Shown piece by piece: positions 1 to 8,620 of a DNA stretch of 64,000 bases (positions within the stretch are counted from its first letter, which is position 1; the number at the start of each line of letters is the position of its first letter). Source of the stretch: Bacillota bacterium. Its GTDB lineage: Bacteria; Bacillota; Dethiobacteria; DTU022. Both the position numbers and the translations under genes were made by a program. The notes under the pieces are model-generated. The model was not told the origin of the DNA, did not search any database, and saw only the letters and a program-made list of their open reading frames with translations. The stretch lies in NCBI GenBank assembly GCA_030611385.1, contig JAUWPV010000003.1, forward strand, positions 1-64,000. Reading direction: 5' to 3'.

Positions 1-776
1 TCTTCTGGGGAGATTTCGGCGATCAGGGTTGCTGTCGCCCCTCCAGCGATCAAATTAAGACTGCTCGGATCGATCGAGATCGTTTCCACTACAACCACCT
101 GCAGGCGGCCTTTAATCCAAACGGCGGTTAAAACAGTGCCATCTGTGGTAATCAATGTTCCTTCTCCGTGTTGTTTGTCTTCCGACCAGCCACCTTCATA
201 GATGGTTCCATCGAAAAAGATCATCGTGCCCTGCCCGTGTCGCATATCGTTTAACCACTGTCCGTAGTATTCGGATCCGTCGGGATAAATGGCGCTTCCC
301 TCGCCATGACGCCGGCCATCGTGCCAATCGCCCCGGTAGCTAAAGCCATCGGGATTTTCGAGAATACCAAATCCTTCGTGGCGGTCGAAGGCCCACCATC
401 CGGTGTAAGTTTGACCATCCGGCCACCGGTATATACCGGGACCGTGTTTTTTGCCTTCAAGCCAAAAACCGTCATAGCGGGCACCGCTCAGTAGAATCAA
501 GGTGCCACGACCGTGGTATTCACCTTTGCGCCACTCACCGGCATATTTGATACCTTCAGGATGGGTCCAGGTGCCCCGGCCGTGCCAGAGGCCTTCATAG
601 AAATCACCGGCATAATAGACGCCGCTGGAGTGCTTCCAGATCCCGAAACCGTGCGGCAGGCCGTCTTTGAGGGCGCCGTCGTATACTTCGGAAGCGCCCC
701 GATCATAGATCAGGGCAAAGGCGACCAGGATCAGGACCAAAACGGTAATTGCGATTATACGCAGGATCGGTTTCAA
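1..776 (-). CDS. Membrane-anchored MORN-repeat protein with start of a Big2-like domain (cut by window edge)
   Basis: The reading frame begins at a TTG at 776, with AAAGGAG about 7 bases upstream and an in-frame TAA just before it, and runs open to the window edge (at least 258 residues). An N-terminal hydrophobic stretch (about residues 5-23) looks like a signal anchor. Eight MORN repeats follow (about residues 30-220) of the form YxGxWxxGxxHGxGxx, for example YAGDFYEGLWHGRGTW and YEGGWSEDKQHGEGTL, plus a decayed ninth. The last visible residues (SIDPSSLNLIAGGATATL) resemble the first strand of a bacterial Ig-like Big2 domain. MORN repeats are structural and often bind lipid or protein; the role here is unknown. 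It is divergent from the sortase, which might act on the same surface, but no sorting signal is visible because the C-terminus is missing. Confidence 0.85.
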   Translation of the reverse strand, partial: MKPILRIIAITVLVLILVAFALIYDRGASEVYDGALKDGLPHGFGIWKHSSGVYYAGDFYEGLWHGRGTWTHPEGIKYAGEWRKGEYHGRGTLILLSGARYDGFWLEGKKHGPGIYRWPDGQTYTGWWAFDRHEGFGILENPDGFSYRGDWHDGRRHGEGSAIYPDGSEYYGQWLNDMRHGQGTMIFFDGTIYEGGWSEDKQHGEGTLITTDGTVLTAVWIKGRLQVVVVETISIDPSSLNLIAGGATATLIAEISPE

Positions 777-1063
777 AGAAGTTCTCCTTTATAGATTCCT
801 TATAGCGACTTTTCTCTAATAATCTAACAAGACTTCTACACGACAGGGTTAATTCCTACCGTGCAGGCATTAATTAATGCCATGTTCAGGCAGAATGCGA
901 TTATATTTGCAGCAGGGATTGCCATTTTATAGTATAATATCTATGTAAATTGTGTTTTTCGCGGCAGTAATGATAAAGGCAGATTAATGCGACCAGTTCA
1001 ATGCCGTCCGCTAGTGGAAGTTAAAGAGATAGATATATTTTGGACCGCAGGGAGGAAGAAAAA
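777..1063. other. Divergent intergenic region between the MORN and sortase genes
   Basis: About 287 bases without a gene. A TATAAT box at 933-938 on the plus strand could drive the sortase gene, but its best -35 (TTGCAG at 907-912) is 20 bases away, so the promoter is weakly supported. Nothing else recognised. Confidence 0.4.
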
Positions 1064-1738
1064 ATGAGTGTTTCGCGACGAGAAGCGCGGCGTAAACGGA
1101 AAGTGGCTGGAAGTACTAAAGTTTATCGGATTTTAGCGGCACTGCTGATTATTGCCGGGCTCAGTGTGTTGGGTTATGCCGGCTTTCAGCGATTGATGGT
1201 TGGCTACAATCAGGCAAAACTACGCGCTGCTTACGAAGTTACTGCCGGTTTCCGACATTTGGTAGAGGAACCCCCGGAAACGATTATTATATCCGAATGG
1301 CAGCCGATGAGACTGATCATTCCAGCCATTGAGGTCGACCTGGTAACTGTTGGTGGCGGCGATGTTTTTAATAAGGCGCTGCTTGACCAGGGGCCGACTC
1401 ATTTCCAGATGAGCGATCTGCCGAATACCGAAGGCGGCAATGTTGCTTTTGCCGGGCACCGCGCCGGGCGGTGGAATTTCTTCCTTAATCTCAACAAATT
1501 GGATGAGGGCGATGAAATTTATTTGGATGTGGGCGGATACCGCTTCATTTATCAGGTTGAATGGGTGCGTGTTTTTGATAAGTATGATTGGTCGCCCCTG
1601 GATACTACCGTATATCCGGCGATTACCCTGCAGACCTGTGAGCCTCCGCACGTTTCTAACCCTGACTGGCGCCTGATGGCCCGGGGAGCACTGAGCAAAG
1701 TGATTTTTGCACCGATAGAAGCACCAGAAGCTAACTGA
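1064..1738 (+). CDS. Sortase (class D/E-like transpeptidase)
   Basis: A 224-residue membrane-anchored cysteine transpeptidase. A basic N-terminus is followed by one membrane segment (about residues 20-41) and a sortase beta-barrel. The catalytic set is visible: His132 in AGHR, Cys192 in TCEP and Arg203 in DWRLMARG. The ATG at 1064 is chosen because GGAGG lies 8 bases upstream; an in-frame TTG at 1040 has no such site. Sortases join sorting-signal proteins to the cell wall or build pili. No LPXTG-type substrate or pilin is seen in this window, so the target is unknown. It is the first plus-strand gene of the polysaccharide locus, divergent from the MORN-repeat gene. Confidence 0.9.
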   Translation: MSVSRREARRKRKVAGSTKVYRILAALLIIAGLSVLGYAGFQRLMVGYNQAKLRAAYEVTAGFRHLVEEPPETIIISEWQPMRLIIPAIEVDLVTVGGGDVFNKALLDQGPTHFQMSDLPNTEGGNVAFAGHRAGRWNFFLNLNKLDEGDEIYLDVGGYRFIYQVEWVRVFDKYDWSPLDTTVYPAITLQTCEPPHVSNPDWRLMARGALSKVIFAPIEAPEAN

Positions 1739-1831
1739 AAAGCGACAACGGGTAACAAGTTGTCAAGTTATTGCAGTATCGGGATGCCGGGTAAGGTTAT
1801 ACAAAAAGGGGAAGCTGAGGGGACGGCAAAT

Positions 1832-3064
1832 ATGGGGGAGAGGCTGTGCCGTTTTTGTCAAACGCCGCTGAAAGATATATTTGTTGACCTGGGCGTTTCG
1901 CCTTTGGCCAACGCTTACCTGAAGGCTGCCGATCTGGCGAAAATGGAGCCATTTTACCCCCTGCAGGTTTATGTCTGTTCATCCTGTTTTCTGGTTCAGC
2001 TCGAAGAGCTGGGTAAACCAGGAGAAATCTTCAGCGATTACATGTATTTTTCATCGTTTTCGGACAGCTGGCTGGAACACGCGCGAAGTTTTGCCGGGAT
2101 GGCTGTAAAAAGGTTTAACCTGAAACAAGGCAGCAGGATCGTCGAGATTGGTAGTAACGACGGTTACCTGCTGCGTTATTTTAAGGAAATTGGTCTTGAG
2201 GTGCTCGGTATCGAGCCGGCTGAAAACGTGGCCCGGGTGGCTGAAGAAAAGGGCCTTGAAACAGTTGTCCGGTTTTTTAATAGTACCCTGGCCTCCGAGC
2301 TGGTGGCAAAAGATAAAAAGGCGGATCTGCTGGTCGGCAATAACGTCCTCGCTCATATACCGAATACCAACGACCTGATCAAAGGTTTAAAAAAATTGCT
2401 TAATCCCGCCGGGGTAATCAGCATGGAATTCCCTCATCTGCTCAGTTTAATCGAAGAGAACCAGTTTGATACGATCTACCACGAACATTATTCATATTAT
2501 TCACTGACCACCATTGAACGCATCTTCAAAACACATGGCCTGTGTATTTTTGATGTCGAACGCCTTACGACACACGGTGGCTCGCTGCGCATTTATGCCT
2601 GCCACACTGAAAACGAAGGCTACGCCGTGAGCGAACGAGTAGAGGATTTGTTGATCATTGAGGAGAAAAAAGGGTTAAAAGAGATCGCCACCTACGCGGC
2701 CTTCGGTGGACAAGTCAGGGCGGCCAAGCACGAGATTCTGAAATTTTTAATCACACTCAAAGAACAGGGCCAATCAATTGCCGGTTATGGAGCCCCGGCC
2801 AAAGGTAATACGCTCTTGAACTACTGCGCTATCGGTCCGGATTTCATTGAGTACACTGTTGATCGTAACCCGCATAAACAGAGGCTTTTCCTGCCCGGCA
2901 GCCGTATCCCGATCTGTGGACCGGAGAAAATATATGAGACTAAACCCGACTATCTGCTGATTCTGCCCTGGAATCTCAAGGAAGAGATCATGGATCAGAT
3001 GGCGGGTATCAGGCAGTGGGGCGGCCGCTTCCTGGTTTTAATCCCCAAGATAGCGGTATTTTAG
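1832..3064 (+). CDS. SAM-dependent sugar C-methyltransferase (TylCIII/NovU type)
   Basis: A 410-residue enzyme with the three-part layout of nucleotide-sugar C-methyltransferases: an N-terminal zinc-binding domain (Cys6, Cys9, Cys49, Cys52), a class I methyltransferase core with the SAM loop VEIGSNDGYLL at about residues 104-114, and a C-terminal domain with GYGAPAKG at about 318. The family methylates C-3 of 4-keto-6-deoxy nucleotide sugars to make branched sugars. The ATG at 1832 has an AGGGG-like site; the frame is open back to a TTG at 1760, so a slightly longer protein is possible. Its neighbours (3,5-epimerase, SDR, CDP-glucose enzymes) supply a plausible 4-keto substrate. Substrate identity is inferred. 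Confidence 0.85.
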   Translation: MGERLCRFCQTPLKDIFVDLGVSPLANAYLKAADLAKMEPFYPLQVYVCSSCFLVQLEELGKPGEIFSDYMYFSSFSDSWLEHARSFAGMAVKRFNLKQGSRIVEIGSNDGYLLRYFKEIGLEVLGIEPAENVARVAEEKGLETVVRFFNSTLASELVAKDKKADLLVGNNVLAHIPNTNDLIKGLKKLLNPAGVISMEFPHLLSLIEENQFDTIYHEHYSYYSLTTIERIFKTHGLCIFDVERLTTHGGSLRIYACHTENEGYAVSERVEDLLIIEEKKGLKEIATYAAFGGQVRAAKHEILKFLITLKEQGQSIAGYGAPAKGNTLLNYCAIGPDFIEYTVDRNPHKQRLFLPGSRIPICGPEKIYETKPDYLLILPWNLKEEIMDQMAGIRQWGGRFLVLIPKIAVF

Positions 3065-3077
3065 AAGAGGTGTTTCG

Positions 3078-3623
3078 ATGAAGAGATATTTAATGCTGGG
3101 TATAGTGATTCTGATCGCCGGCCTGCTTTGGACGGCCGGTTGTCAACCGGGGGAAAAAGAGTTTGACGAGGCGGCCTTTATTACTGTAAATGACTATGTT
3201 GAAGAGATGACCGTAGCGATGCTTGATCTGCTGCCCGACCTGCAGGGCTGGATCAGAGAGCCTTATTCTGACAACCTGCCGCTGCGCTATGGTCAGGAGA
3301 GACTGGAGTGGCTGCAGGATCACCGGGAAGATATCGATATGATCCGGCAGCGCTATTCAGGCATTGATTACCCCACCACCGAAGAGATCGCCTCCTGGCA
3401 GGTGGTAATGGTGCGTGGTGAGCAGGAATGGCTGCTCGAGGGCGCCGAACTTGCTGAAGTGTTAGGGAAGCTAGATGATCTTGGTGAGGGATTAAGCGGA
3501 GCTCTCGAAATGATTGAAGAGAGCGTCGGTGAGTTAGATGCAGGGCAGTCGAAACAGGTATTAACCCTGATTGATGAAATCGAGCCGGTGGTTGAAGCTG
3601 TACGATCGGTATTGTTCCGGTAA
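3078..3623 (+). CDS. Small putative lipoprotein of unknown function
   Basis: A 181-residue protein with a lipoprotein signal peptide: a short basic start, a hydrophobic core, and WTAGC with the likely lipidated Cys22. The mature part is acidic and probably helical, with many Leu and Glu, and matches no domain I recognise. It has an AGAGGTG ribosome site and lies 13 bases after the C-methyltransferase gene, so it is probably co-transcribed with the sugar genes. It would sit on the outer face of the membrane. Thr at the -3 position of the lipobox is less usual than Leu. The function is not known. Confidence 0.75.
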   Translation: MKRYLMLGIVILIAGLLWTAGCQPGEKEFDEAAFITVNDYVEEMTVAMLDLLPDLQGWIREPYSDNLPLRYGQERLEWLQDHREDIDMIRQRYSGIDYPTTEEIASWQVVMVRGEQEWLLEGAELAEVLGKLDDLGEGLSGALEMIEESVGELDAGQSKQVLTLIDEIEPVVEAVRSVLFR

Positions 3624-3651
3624 AGAGCATAAGCGAGGGGTCTGTTCAGCG

Positions 3652-4182
3652 ATGAAGTTTACAGAGACAATCCTGACCGGCGCCTATCTGGTAGAGCTGG
3701 AAGCGGCAGAAGACGAGCGTGGTTTCTTTGCCCGTACTTTCTGCCGGGAAGAGTATGCGGCACGCGGTTTAAATACGGAGATTGCCCAGTGCAGTATATC
3801 GTTTAACGCCAGGCGGGGCACGCTGCGGGGAATTCACTACCAGGCTGCACCGCATAGCGAGGCGAAACTGGTGCACTGTATGCAGGGGTCGCTCTATGAT
3901 GTGATTATCGATCTGCGCGCGGAATCGAAAACATACTGTCAGTGGATCGGGATAGATCTGAGCGCTGCTAACCGGAGACTGCTCTATGTGCCGGAGGGCT
4001 TTGCCCACGGCTTTCAGACCCTCGAAGATGAGACGGCTGTTTATTATCAGATTTCGACAGCTTATGTTCCGCAATATACCCGGGGAGTGAGGTGGAATGA
4101 TCCGGCATTTGCCATTAAGTGGCCGCTAGCCGATTCGATTATCTCGGAAAAGGATCGACTGCTGCCGGATTATCAGCGATGA
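3652..4182 (+). CDS. rfbC: dTDP-4-dehydrorhamnose 3,5-epimerase-like sugar epimerase
   Basis: A 176-residue cupin enzyme of the RmlC family, of usual length. The conserved RGIHYQ (catalytic His), the KLVHC strand and the PEGFAHGFQTL segment are present. RmlC enzymes epimerise C-3 and/or C-5 of 4-keto-6-deoxy nucleotide sugars. No rfbA or rfbB for a dTDP sugar is in the window, whereas CDP-glucose genes are, so the true substrate may be a CDP-4-keto-6-deoxyhexose; this is inferred. The ATG at 3652 was chosen because the N-terminus then matches the family; the longer frame from 3571 overlaps the lipoprotein gene. Its last bases overlap the next start (ATGA), implying coupled translation. Confidence 0.88.
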   Translation: MKFTETILTGAYLVELEAAEDERGFFARTFCREEYAARGLNTEIAQCSISFNARRGTLRGIHYQAAPHSEAKLVHCMQGSLYDVIIDLRAESKTYCQWIGIDLSAANRRLLYVPEGFAHGFQTLEDETAVYYQISTAYVPQYTRGVRWNDPAFAIKWPLADSIISEKDRLLPDYQR

Positions 4183-5093
4183 AAAAAGTGTTATTGACCG
4201 GTGCGAGAGGTTTTATCGGCACGCACAGCCTGGAAGCTCTCCTGGATCGGGGATTCGAGGTGCATGCGGTCAGCTCGAAAGGTCGCTTTAACAGCTACCC
4301 GGAACAGGTGGTGTGGCATCATGCCGACCTGCATAATGCCGAACATATATTACGTCTGATGGCCGGGGTGAAACCTGAATACCTGCTGCATCTGGCCTGG
4401 GATGTTACCCATGGCGAATACTGGCAGTCTCTGGAGAACTTGCGATGGGTCAAAACGAGTATCGGTTTACTGCAGGCCTTTATTGACGCTGGCGGGCGGC
4501 GGGTGGTAATGGCGGGCAGCTGCGCCGAATACGACTGGCATTACGGTTACTGCAGCGAAGGTCTGACCCCTTTGAAACCGGCTACCCTCTACGGAACCTG
4601 TAAAGATGCCCTACAGTCAGTTCTGGAAGCTACGGGACGAGTTACCGGTTTGAGCACAGCCTGGGGGAGGCTCTTTTTTTTATACGGCCCTGGTGAGCAT
4701 GTGGGCCGGTTGGTTCCCGTGGTAATCTCTGCCCTGTTAAACGGCGAAAATGCGCTTTGTACCCATGGTGAGCAGATTCGCGATTACATTTATATTAAAG
4801 ATGCCGCTGCCGCCATGGTCGACCTTCTCAACAGCGAAGTGAAGGGCCCGGTCAATATTGCCTCGGGGCGTGCAGTTGTCTTGAAAGATCTGATTTCAGC
4901 GGCGGCCGAAATTGTCGGCAGGCCGGATCTGGTCAAGCTGGGGGCACTGGAAGCAGCGGACGACGACCCGCCGCTCTTGCTGGCCAACACCCGCCGCCTG
5001 AACGAAGAGGTGGGCTGGCAGCCCCGCTACGACCTGCACCAGGGCCTGCAGGAAACGATAGATTGGTGGAAGAAACATAACACTGCGTACTAA
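4179..5093 (+). CDS. NAD(P)-dependent SDR sugar epimerase/reductase
   Basis: A 304-residue extended short-chain dehydrogenase/reductase. The Rossmann motif TGARGFIGTHSLE lies at the N-terminus and the catalytic YxxxK in LYGTCKDAL. It starts at the ATG overlapping the rfbC stop codon. In the company of the C-methyltransferase, the 3,5-epimerase and rfbFG it is a good candidate for the 4-ketoreductase that finishes a branched 6-deoxysugar, but SDR sequence alone does not separate epimerase from reductase. Its final codons and stop (…ACT GCG TAC TAA) lie inside a dispersed repeat (5080-5107), so the C-terminal residues may derive from that element. Confidence 0.82.
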   Translation: MKKVLLTGARGFIGTHSLEALLDRGFEVHAVSSKGRFNSYPEQVVWHHADLHNAEHILRLMAGVKPEYLLHLAWDVTHGEYWQSLENLRWVKTSIGLLQAFIDAGGRRVVMAGSCAEYDWHYGYCSEGLTPLKPATLYGTCKDALQSVLEATGRVTGLSTAWGRLFFLYGPGEHVGRLVPVVISALLNGENALCTHGEQIRDYIYIKDAAAAMVDLLNSEVKGPVNIASGRAVVLKDLISAAAEIVGRPDLVKLGALEAADDDPPLLLANTRRLNEEVGWQPRYDLHQGLQETIDWWKKHNTAY

Positions 5094-5107
5094 CTTATTA
5101 ACTTATT
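5080..5107 (-). repeat. Dispersed intergenic repeat, copy 1 (AATAAGTTA family)
   Basis: Read on the minus strand, this 28-base stretch is identical to plus-strand 33001-33028. It begins with AATAAGTTAATAAGTTAG, a tandem-like doubled 9-mer, and ends in GCAGTGT. It overlaps the last codons and stop of the SDR gene. Related copies lie at 6535-6571 and, as inverted arms, at 28411-28455. Confidence 0.7.
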
Positions 5108-5116
5108 GTAGTATGG

Positions 5117-6523
5117 GTGCCAATTTGGAAAGGTTGTGTTGAGCTGGTGAAAGCTGCTGAAAAGCTGAATATTGTTATAGTTGGTACCGGTTATGTCGGG
5201 TTGACCACCGGTCTGGCCCTGGGCTATCTCGGCCACCGGGTAACCTGTGTCGATAAAGCTAAAGAAATTATTGACAAGCTGGACCGGGGTATCTCAACTA
5301 TTTATGAACCGGGGCTGGAAGAACTGTTACGAGACAGCGGCAAGACTGTGACTTTTACCGAAAATATGATCGATTACCTGCCGGAAGCAGATTTAGTGAT
5401 TATCGCAGTTGGTACACCTTCTAAGAGTAACGGTGATACTGATTTAAGCTTTGTCGAGGCGGTAGCCCGGGAAATCGGCCAGGCTATGGATCCGGCATCT
5501 CCACCGTTAATTGTTAATAAATCAACGGTACCGATTGGCACCGCGCGTCGGGTTCAGAGTGTAATTAAAGAAGAACTGGAACACCGGGGCGCCTCCGGCA
5601 ATTTCTGCGTTGCCTCGAACCCGGAATTCTTAAGCGAAGGGGCCGCTCTTCACGACACTTTTTATCCCGACCGGATTGTAGTCGGCGCCGAAGATATTCA
5701 GGCCTTTAACCTGATTCGGCAGATGTACGCTCCAATTCTGGAACAAACTTTTACCCCACCCCAGGCGGTTCCACGACCGGAGGGATACAGTCTGCCGGCC
5801 CTGGTAACGACCAGTCCGACCAGCGCCGAGCTGATCAAGTATACGGCGAACGCCTTCCTGGCGACGAAAATATCTTTCATCAACGAGTTTGCGACGCTGG
5901 CCGAGAAAGTCGGGGCGGATATTGTTGAGGTAGCCAAGGGTATTGGGCTCGATAAACGGATCGGCCCCGGGTTTTTAAGCGCCGGTGTCGGCTGGGGTGG
6001 CAGCTGCTTTCCAAAAGATGTCCGTTCAATTCTTTTTACCGGCAGCCAGTACAACTGTGAGCTGCAGCTGGTGCAGACGGCCCTGGAGGTAAACCAGCGA
6101 CAGCATAAAAAGATCATTGAAAAGCTGCAGCAGACCTTAAAAGTGATCCGCGGCAGTACTGTCGGGGTTCTGGGGCTGGCTTTCAAACCGAATACGGATG
6201 ATATCAGGGAGTCACCGGCGATAAATGTGATCAGGGAACTGCTCGATATGGGCGCGCGAGTAAAGGCTTACGACCCAATTGCCCGGGAAAAGTATCGACA
6301 GGCTTATCCAGATCAGGATCTGGTCTACTGTGAATCGGCTATGGATTCAGCGCGAGAAAGCGATGCGCTGGTGATCCTGACAGACTGGGATGAGTTCCGG
6401 CACCTACCCTGGGCAGAGATCGGTGAAAGCATGAGCAGTAAAATTATTATCGACGGGCGTAATATGCTGAGCAGTGAAGATTTAATCCGCAGCGGCTTCA
6501 TTTACAGCGGCATTGGCAGATAA
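5117..6523 (+). CDS. ugd: UDP-glucose/nucleotide-sugar 6-dehydrogenase
   Basis: A UDP-glucose dehydrogenase family enzyme (about 458-468 residues) that oxidises UDP-glucose (or UDP-HexNAc) twice to the uronic acid with 2 NAD+. The N-terminal NAD motif VGTGYVGLTTGLALGYLG, the central NPEFLSEG, the catalytic Cys in GWGGSCFPKD and the C-terminal LAFKPNTDDIRESP are all present. The start is uncertain: GTG at 5117 or GTG at 5147, the latter giving a shorter leader closer to the family. It supplies UDP-glucuronate for the polysaccharide; the 4-epimerase-like gene at 23542 could convert this to UDP-galacturonate (inference). Confidence 0.93.
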   Translation: MPIWKGCVELVKAAEKLNIVIVGTGYVGLTTGLALGYLGHRVTCVDKAKEIIDKLDRGISTIYEPGLEELLRDSGKTVTFTENMIDYLPEADLVIIAVGTPSKSNGDTDLSFVEAVAREIGQAMDPASPPLIVNKSTVPIGTARRVQSVIKEELEHRGASGNFCVASNPEFLSEGAALHDTFYPDRIVVGAEDIQAFNLIRQMYAPILEQTFTPPQAVPRPEGYSLPALVTTSPTSAELIKYTANAFLATKISFINEFATLAEKVGADIVEVAKGIGLDKRIGPGFLSAGVGWGGSCFPKDVRSILFTGSQYNCELQLVQTALEVNQRQHKKIIEKLQQTLKVIRGSTVGVLGLAFKPNTDDIRESPAINVIRELLDMGARVKAYDPIAREKYRQAYPDQDLVYCESAMDSARESDALVILTDWDEFRHLPWAEIGESMSSKIIIDGRNMLSSEDLIRSGFIYSGIGR

Positions 6524-6534
6524 CACTGTGCAAT

Positions 6535-6571
6535 AAGTCAATAAGTTAATTAAGTTATACACTGTGTACTA
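6535..6571 (+). repeat. Dispersed intergenic repeat, diverged copy
   Basis: The stretch contains AATAAGTCAATAAGTTAATT followed by AAGTTATACACTGTGTACTA. It shares the doubled AATAAGTTA unit and the terminal GTGTACTA arm with 33001-33032, but has substitutions and about 9 extra bases. It lies between ugd and the next gene. Confidence 0.55.
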
Positions 6572-6599
6572 CTTTTTTTTGTAAGGAGGCAGTTTCTTC

Positions 6600-7709
6600 A
6601 TAAAGATTACCTTTATTATTACCAGGGCGAATGATCTGGGCGGTGCGCAGGTGCATGTGCGTGACCTATCGGGGGTTTTGACAGAACGAGGCGAAACGGT
6701 AAATGTGCTGGCTGGCGGAGACGGCATCTTGTTTGACCAGCTGACTGAACGGGGCGTGCTCTTCTGGAGACTGGAGCACCTGGTTCATCCGATCAAGCCC
6801 TTGCAAGACTGGACCGCCTACCGTGAGATTCGGGCTGTTTTGGCTGAACTTAAACCAGACCTGGTGACCACCCATTCAAACAAGGCCGGTTTGCTGGGTA
6901 GATTGGCTGCCCGATCGCTGCAAATACCGGTAATCCATACTTCGCATGGTTTTCTTTTCAGTGGGCGGCCCAAAAGTTTTATCGGCCGCTTTTATCGTCT
7001 GATGGAAAAAATTGCAGCCGGGTTGGGAAACAAAGTAATTGTCGTTTCACAAAGCGAATTTGAAGTGGCGCAGAGATTAAAGGTGATCCCGGCAGAGAAG
7101 ATGACTGTTGTTCATAACGGCCTGCCTGATCTAGAACCACTCAAATCGGCTGTACCAACTGCTGCTCCGCCTCGCCTGGTAATGGTAGCCCGCTTTGCTG
7201 AGCCGAAAGACCACTCAACACTAGTAAAAGCCCTGGGTAATTTAAAACAATGCTCCTGGACTCTACAGCTTATCGGCGATGGCGCCGGTCAGAAGAGGGT
7301 GGAAAGGTTAGCTGAAGATTTAGGTATCGCTGATCGGATCAGCTTTTTGGGAGTACGCGCAGATGTACCCGTTATTCTGGCTGGAAGCCAGATTTTTGTT
7401 TTGAGCTCGAAACGCGAAGGTTTTCCGCTGAGCATTCTCGAAGCAATGCGGGCCGGTTTGCCAGTGGCAGCATCTGCAGTTGGTGGGGTCGGCGAGGCGG
7501 TAGTCGACGGAACGACCGGTTTTCTTTTCCCCCCGGGTGATGTGGAAAAACTTCAGAAGAAGCTGAAAACGCTAATTACAGATCCCAATCTGCGGCAGAA
7601 AATGGGCCAAGCCGGCCGCGAGCGCTTTTTAGAGCATTTTAACCTGGAACAGATGATTGAAAAGACACTCGCGGTTTACCACGAAATAAACACGGCGCAA
7701 CATTCTTAA
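6600..7709 (+). CDS. GT4-family glycosyltransferase (probable ATA start)
   Basis: A GT-B fold glycosyltransferase of about 369 residues. The acceptor domain includes VTTHSNKAGLLGRLAAR and HTSHGF. The donor domain includes VMVARFAEPKDH and the GT4 nucleotide-sugar loop SKREGFPLSILEAMRAGLPV. The first standard start, GTG at 6651, would remove the first beta strand and the LGGAQ loop. The frame is open upstream and reads KITFIITRANDLGGAQVHV, a typical GT4 N-terminus, from an ATA at 6600 placed 10 bases after AGGAGG. ATA is a rare but permitted start. It probably adds a sugar to the lipid-linked repeat unit at the inner membrane face; donor unknown. Confidence 0.85.
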   Translation: MKITFIITRANDLGGAQVHVRDLSGVLTERGETVNVLAGGDGILFDQLTERGVLFWRLEHLVHPIKPLQDWTAYREIRAVLAELKPDLVTTHSNKAGLLGRLAARSLQIPVIHTSHGFLFSGRPKSFIGRFYRLMEKIAAGLGNKVIVVSQSEFEVAQRLKVIPAEKMTVVHNGLPDLEPLKSAVPTAAPPRLVMVARFAEPKDHSTLVKALGNLKQCSWTLQLIGDGAGQKRVERLAEDLGIADRISFLGVRADVPVILAGSQIFVLSSKREGFPLSILEAMRAGLPVAASAVGGVGEAVVDGTTGFLFPPGDVEKLQKKLKTLITDPNLRQKMGQAGRERFLEHFNLEQMIEKTLAVYHEINTAQHS

Positions 7710-7852
7710 CTCATGATTTTCTAATTTCTTATTGCCTGCCATCTGGTTTTCCTGCAGAGAATGAAGATTATTTTTACAGGAAATAAAAAAAAGAACTTGA
7801 ATATGTATAAAAGTAGTTTAACGTGGATTGCTTTATCGAAGGAGGCAGCGTA

Positions 7853-8620
7853 ATGAAAGTGGTTATCCTGGCCGGGGGAATGGGCACCAGGCTGGCTGAA
7901 GAAACAGCGATCCGTCCCAAACCGCTGGTTGAGATCGGCGGAAGGCCGATCATTTGGCATATTATGAAGCATTACGCCCACTACGGCTTTAAAGAATTTA
8001 CCGTGGCGCTCGGTTATAAGGGTGAGATGATCAAGCGCTATTTCTATGATTATTTCCCCTTAAACGGTAGTATGACCATCTCACTGGCCAACGGAGAACT
8101 GGAGGTACACGATGCCGTGAAGGAAGATTGGCTGGTACACCTGGTGGATACCGGTTTTCATACCAATACCGGCGGACGGATCAAGCAGCTGGAACCGTGG
8201 TTGGGCGACGAGACCTTTATGCTAACCTACGGCGACGGCGTTTGCAATGTCAATATCGAAAAACTGGTTGATTACCACCGCATTAACGGCAAACTGGTGA
8301 CGGTAACGGCAGTGCGCCCGCCGGCCCGGTTTGGCAGTCTCAACTTTACCGATGGAGACCTGATTACCGAGTTTGTGGAGAAACCGCTAAGCGGCGAAGG
8401 CTGGATCAACGGTGGTTTCTTCGTAATCGAGAGCGCGGCGCTGGGCTATATCCAGGGTGATGTTCCATGGGAGAGCGAACCGCTGCGCAGTATTGCGGCT
8501 GAAGGCCAACTGGTGGCTTACCGGCATGATGATTTCTGGCAGTGTATGGATACCTATCGTGAGTTAAAGATATTGGAGGATTACTGGAAGAGCGGAAAGG
8601 CGCCGTGGAAGATTTGGTAA
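7853..8620 (+). CDS. rfbF: Glucose-1-phosphate cytidylyltransferase
   Basis: A 255-residue nucleotidyltransferase making CDP-glucose from CTP and glucose 1-phosphate. The signature [20 protein letters not shown] is at residues 5-24, with [10 protein letters not shown] for metal and nucleotide binding and FVEKP downstream. The ATG at 7853 has GGAGG 7 bases upstream. It overlaps the next gene, a CDP-glucose 4,6-dehydratase, by 16 bases; this rfbF-rfbG pair is the usual entry to CDP-6-deoxysugars. No rfbH/ascC-type C-3 dehydrase is in the window, which argues against a 3,6-dideoxyhexose product. Confidence 0.93.
   Translation: MKVVILAGGMGTRLAEETAIRPKPLVEIGGRPIIWHIMKHYAHYGFKEFTVALGYKGEMIKRYFYDYFPLNGSMTISLANGELEVHDAVKEDWLVHLVDTGFHTNTGGRIKQLEPWLGDETFMLTYGDGVCNVNIEKLVDYHRINGKLVTVTAVRPPARFGSLNFTDGDLITEFVEKPLSGEGWINGGFFVIESAALGYIQGDVPWESEPLRSIAAEGQLVAYRHDDFWQCMDTYRELKILEDYWKSGKAPWKIW

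Noticed and set aside
251-706. Apparent open frames on both strands inside the MORN gene (including 77- and 69-residue minus-strand frames)
   Set aside because: They are out-of-frame shadows of the repeat gene; only the TTG frame from 776 shows MORN repeats and a ribosome site.
907-938. Strong promoter before the sortase gene
   Set aside because: The TATAAT box is good but the nearest -35-like hexamer is 20 bases away; kept only as a note.
7710-7852. A 30-residue frame (from about 7760) upstream of rfbF
   Set aside because: No ribosome site and low-complexity Lys-rich content; no support as a gene.
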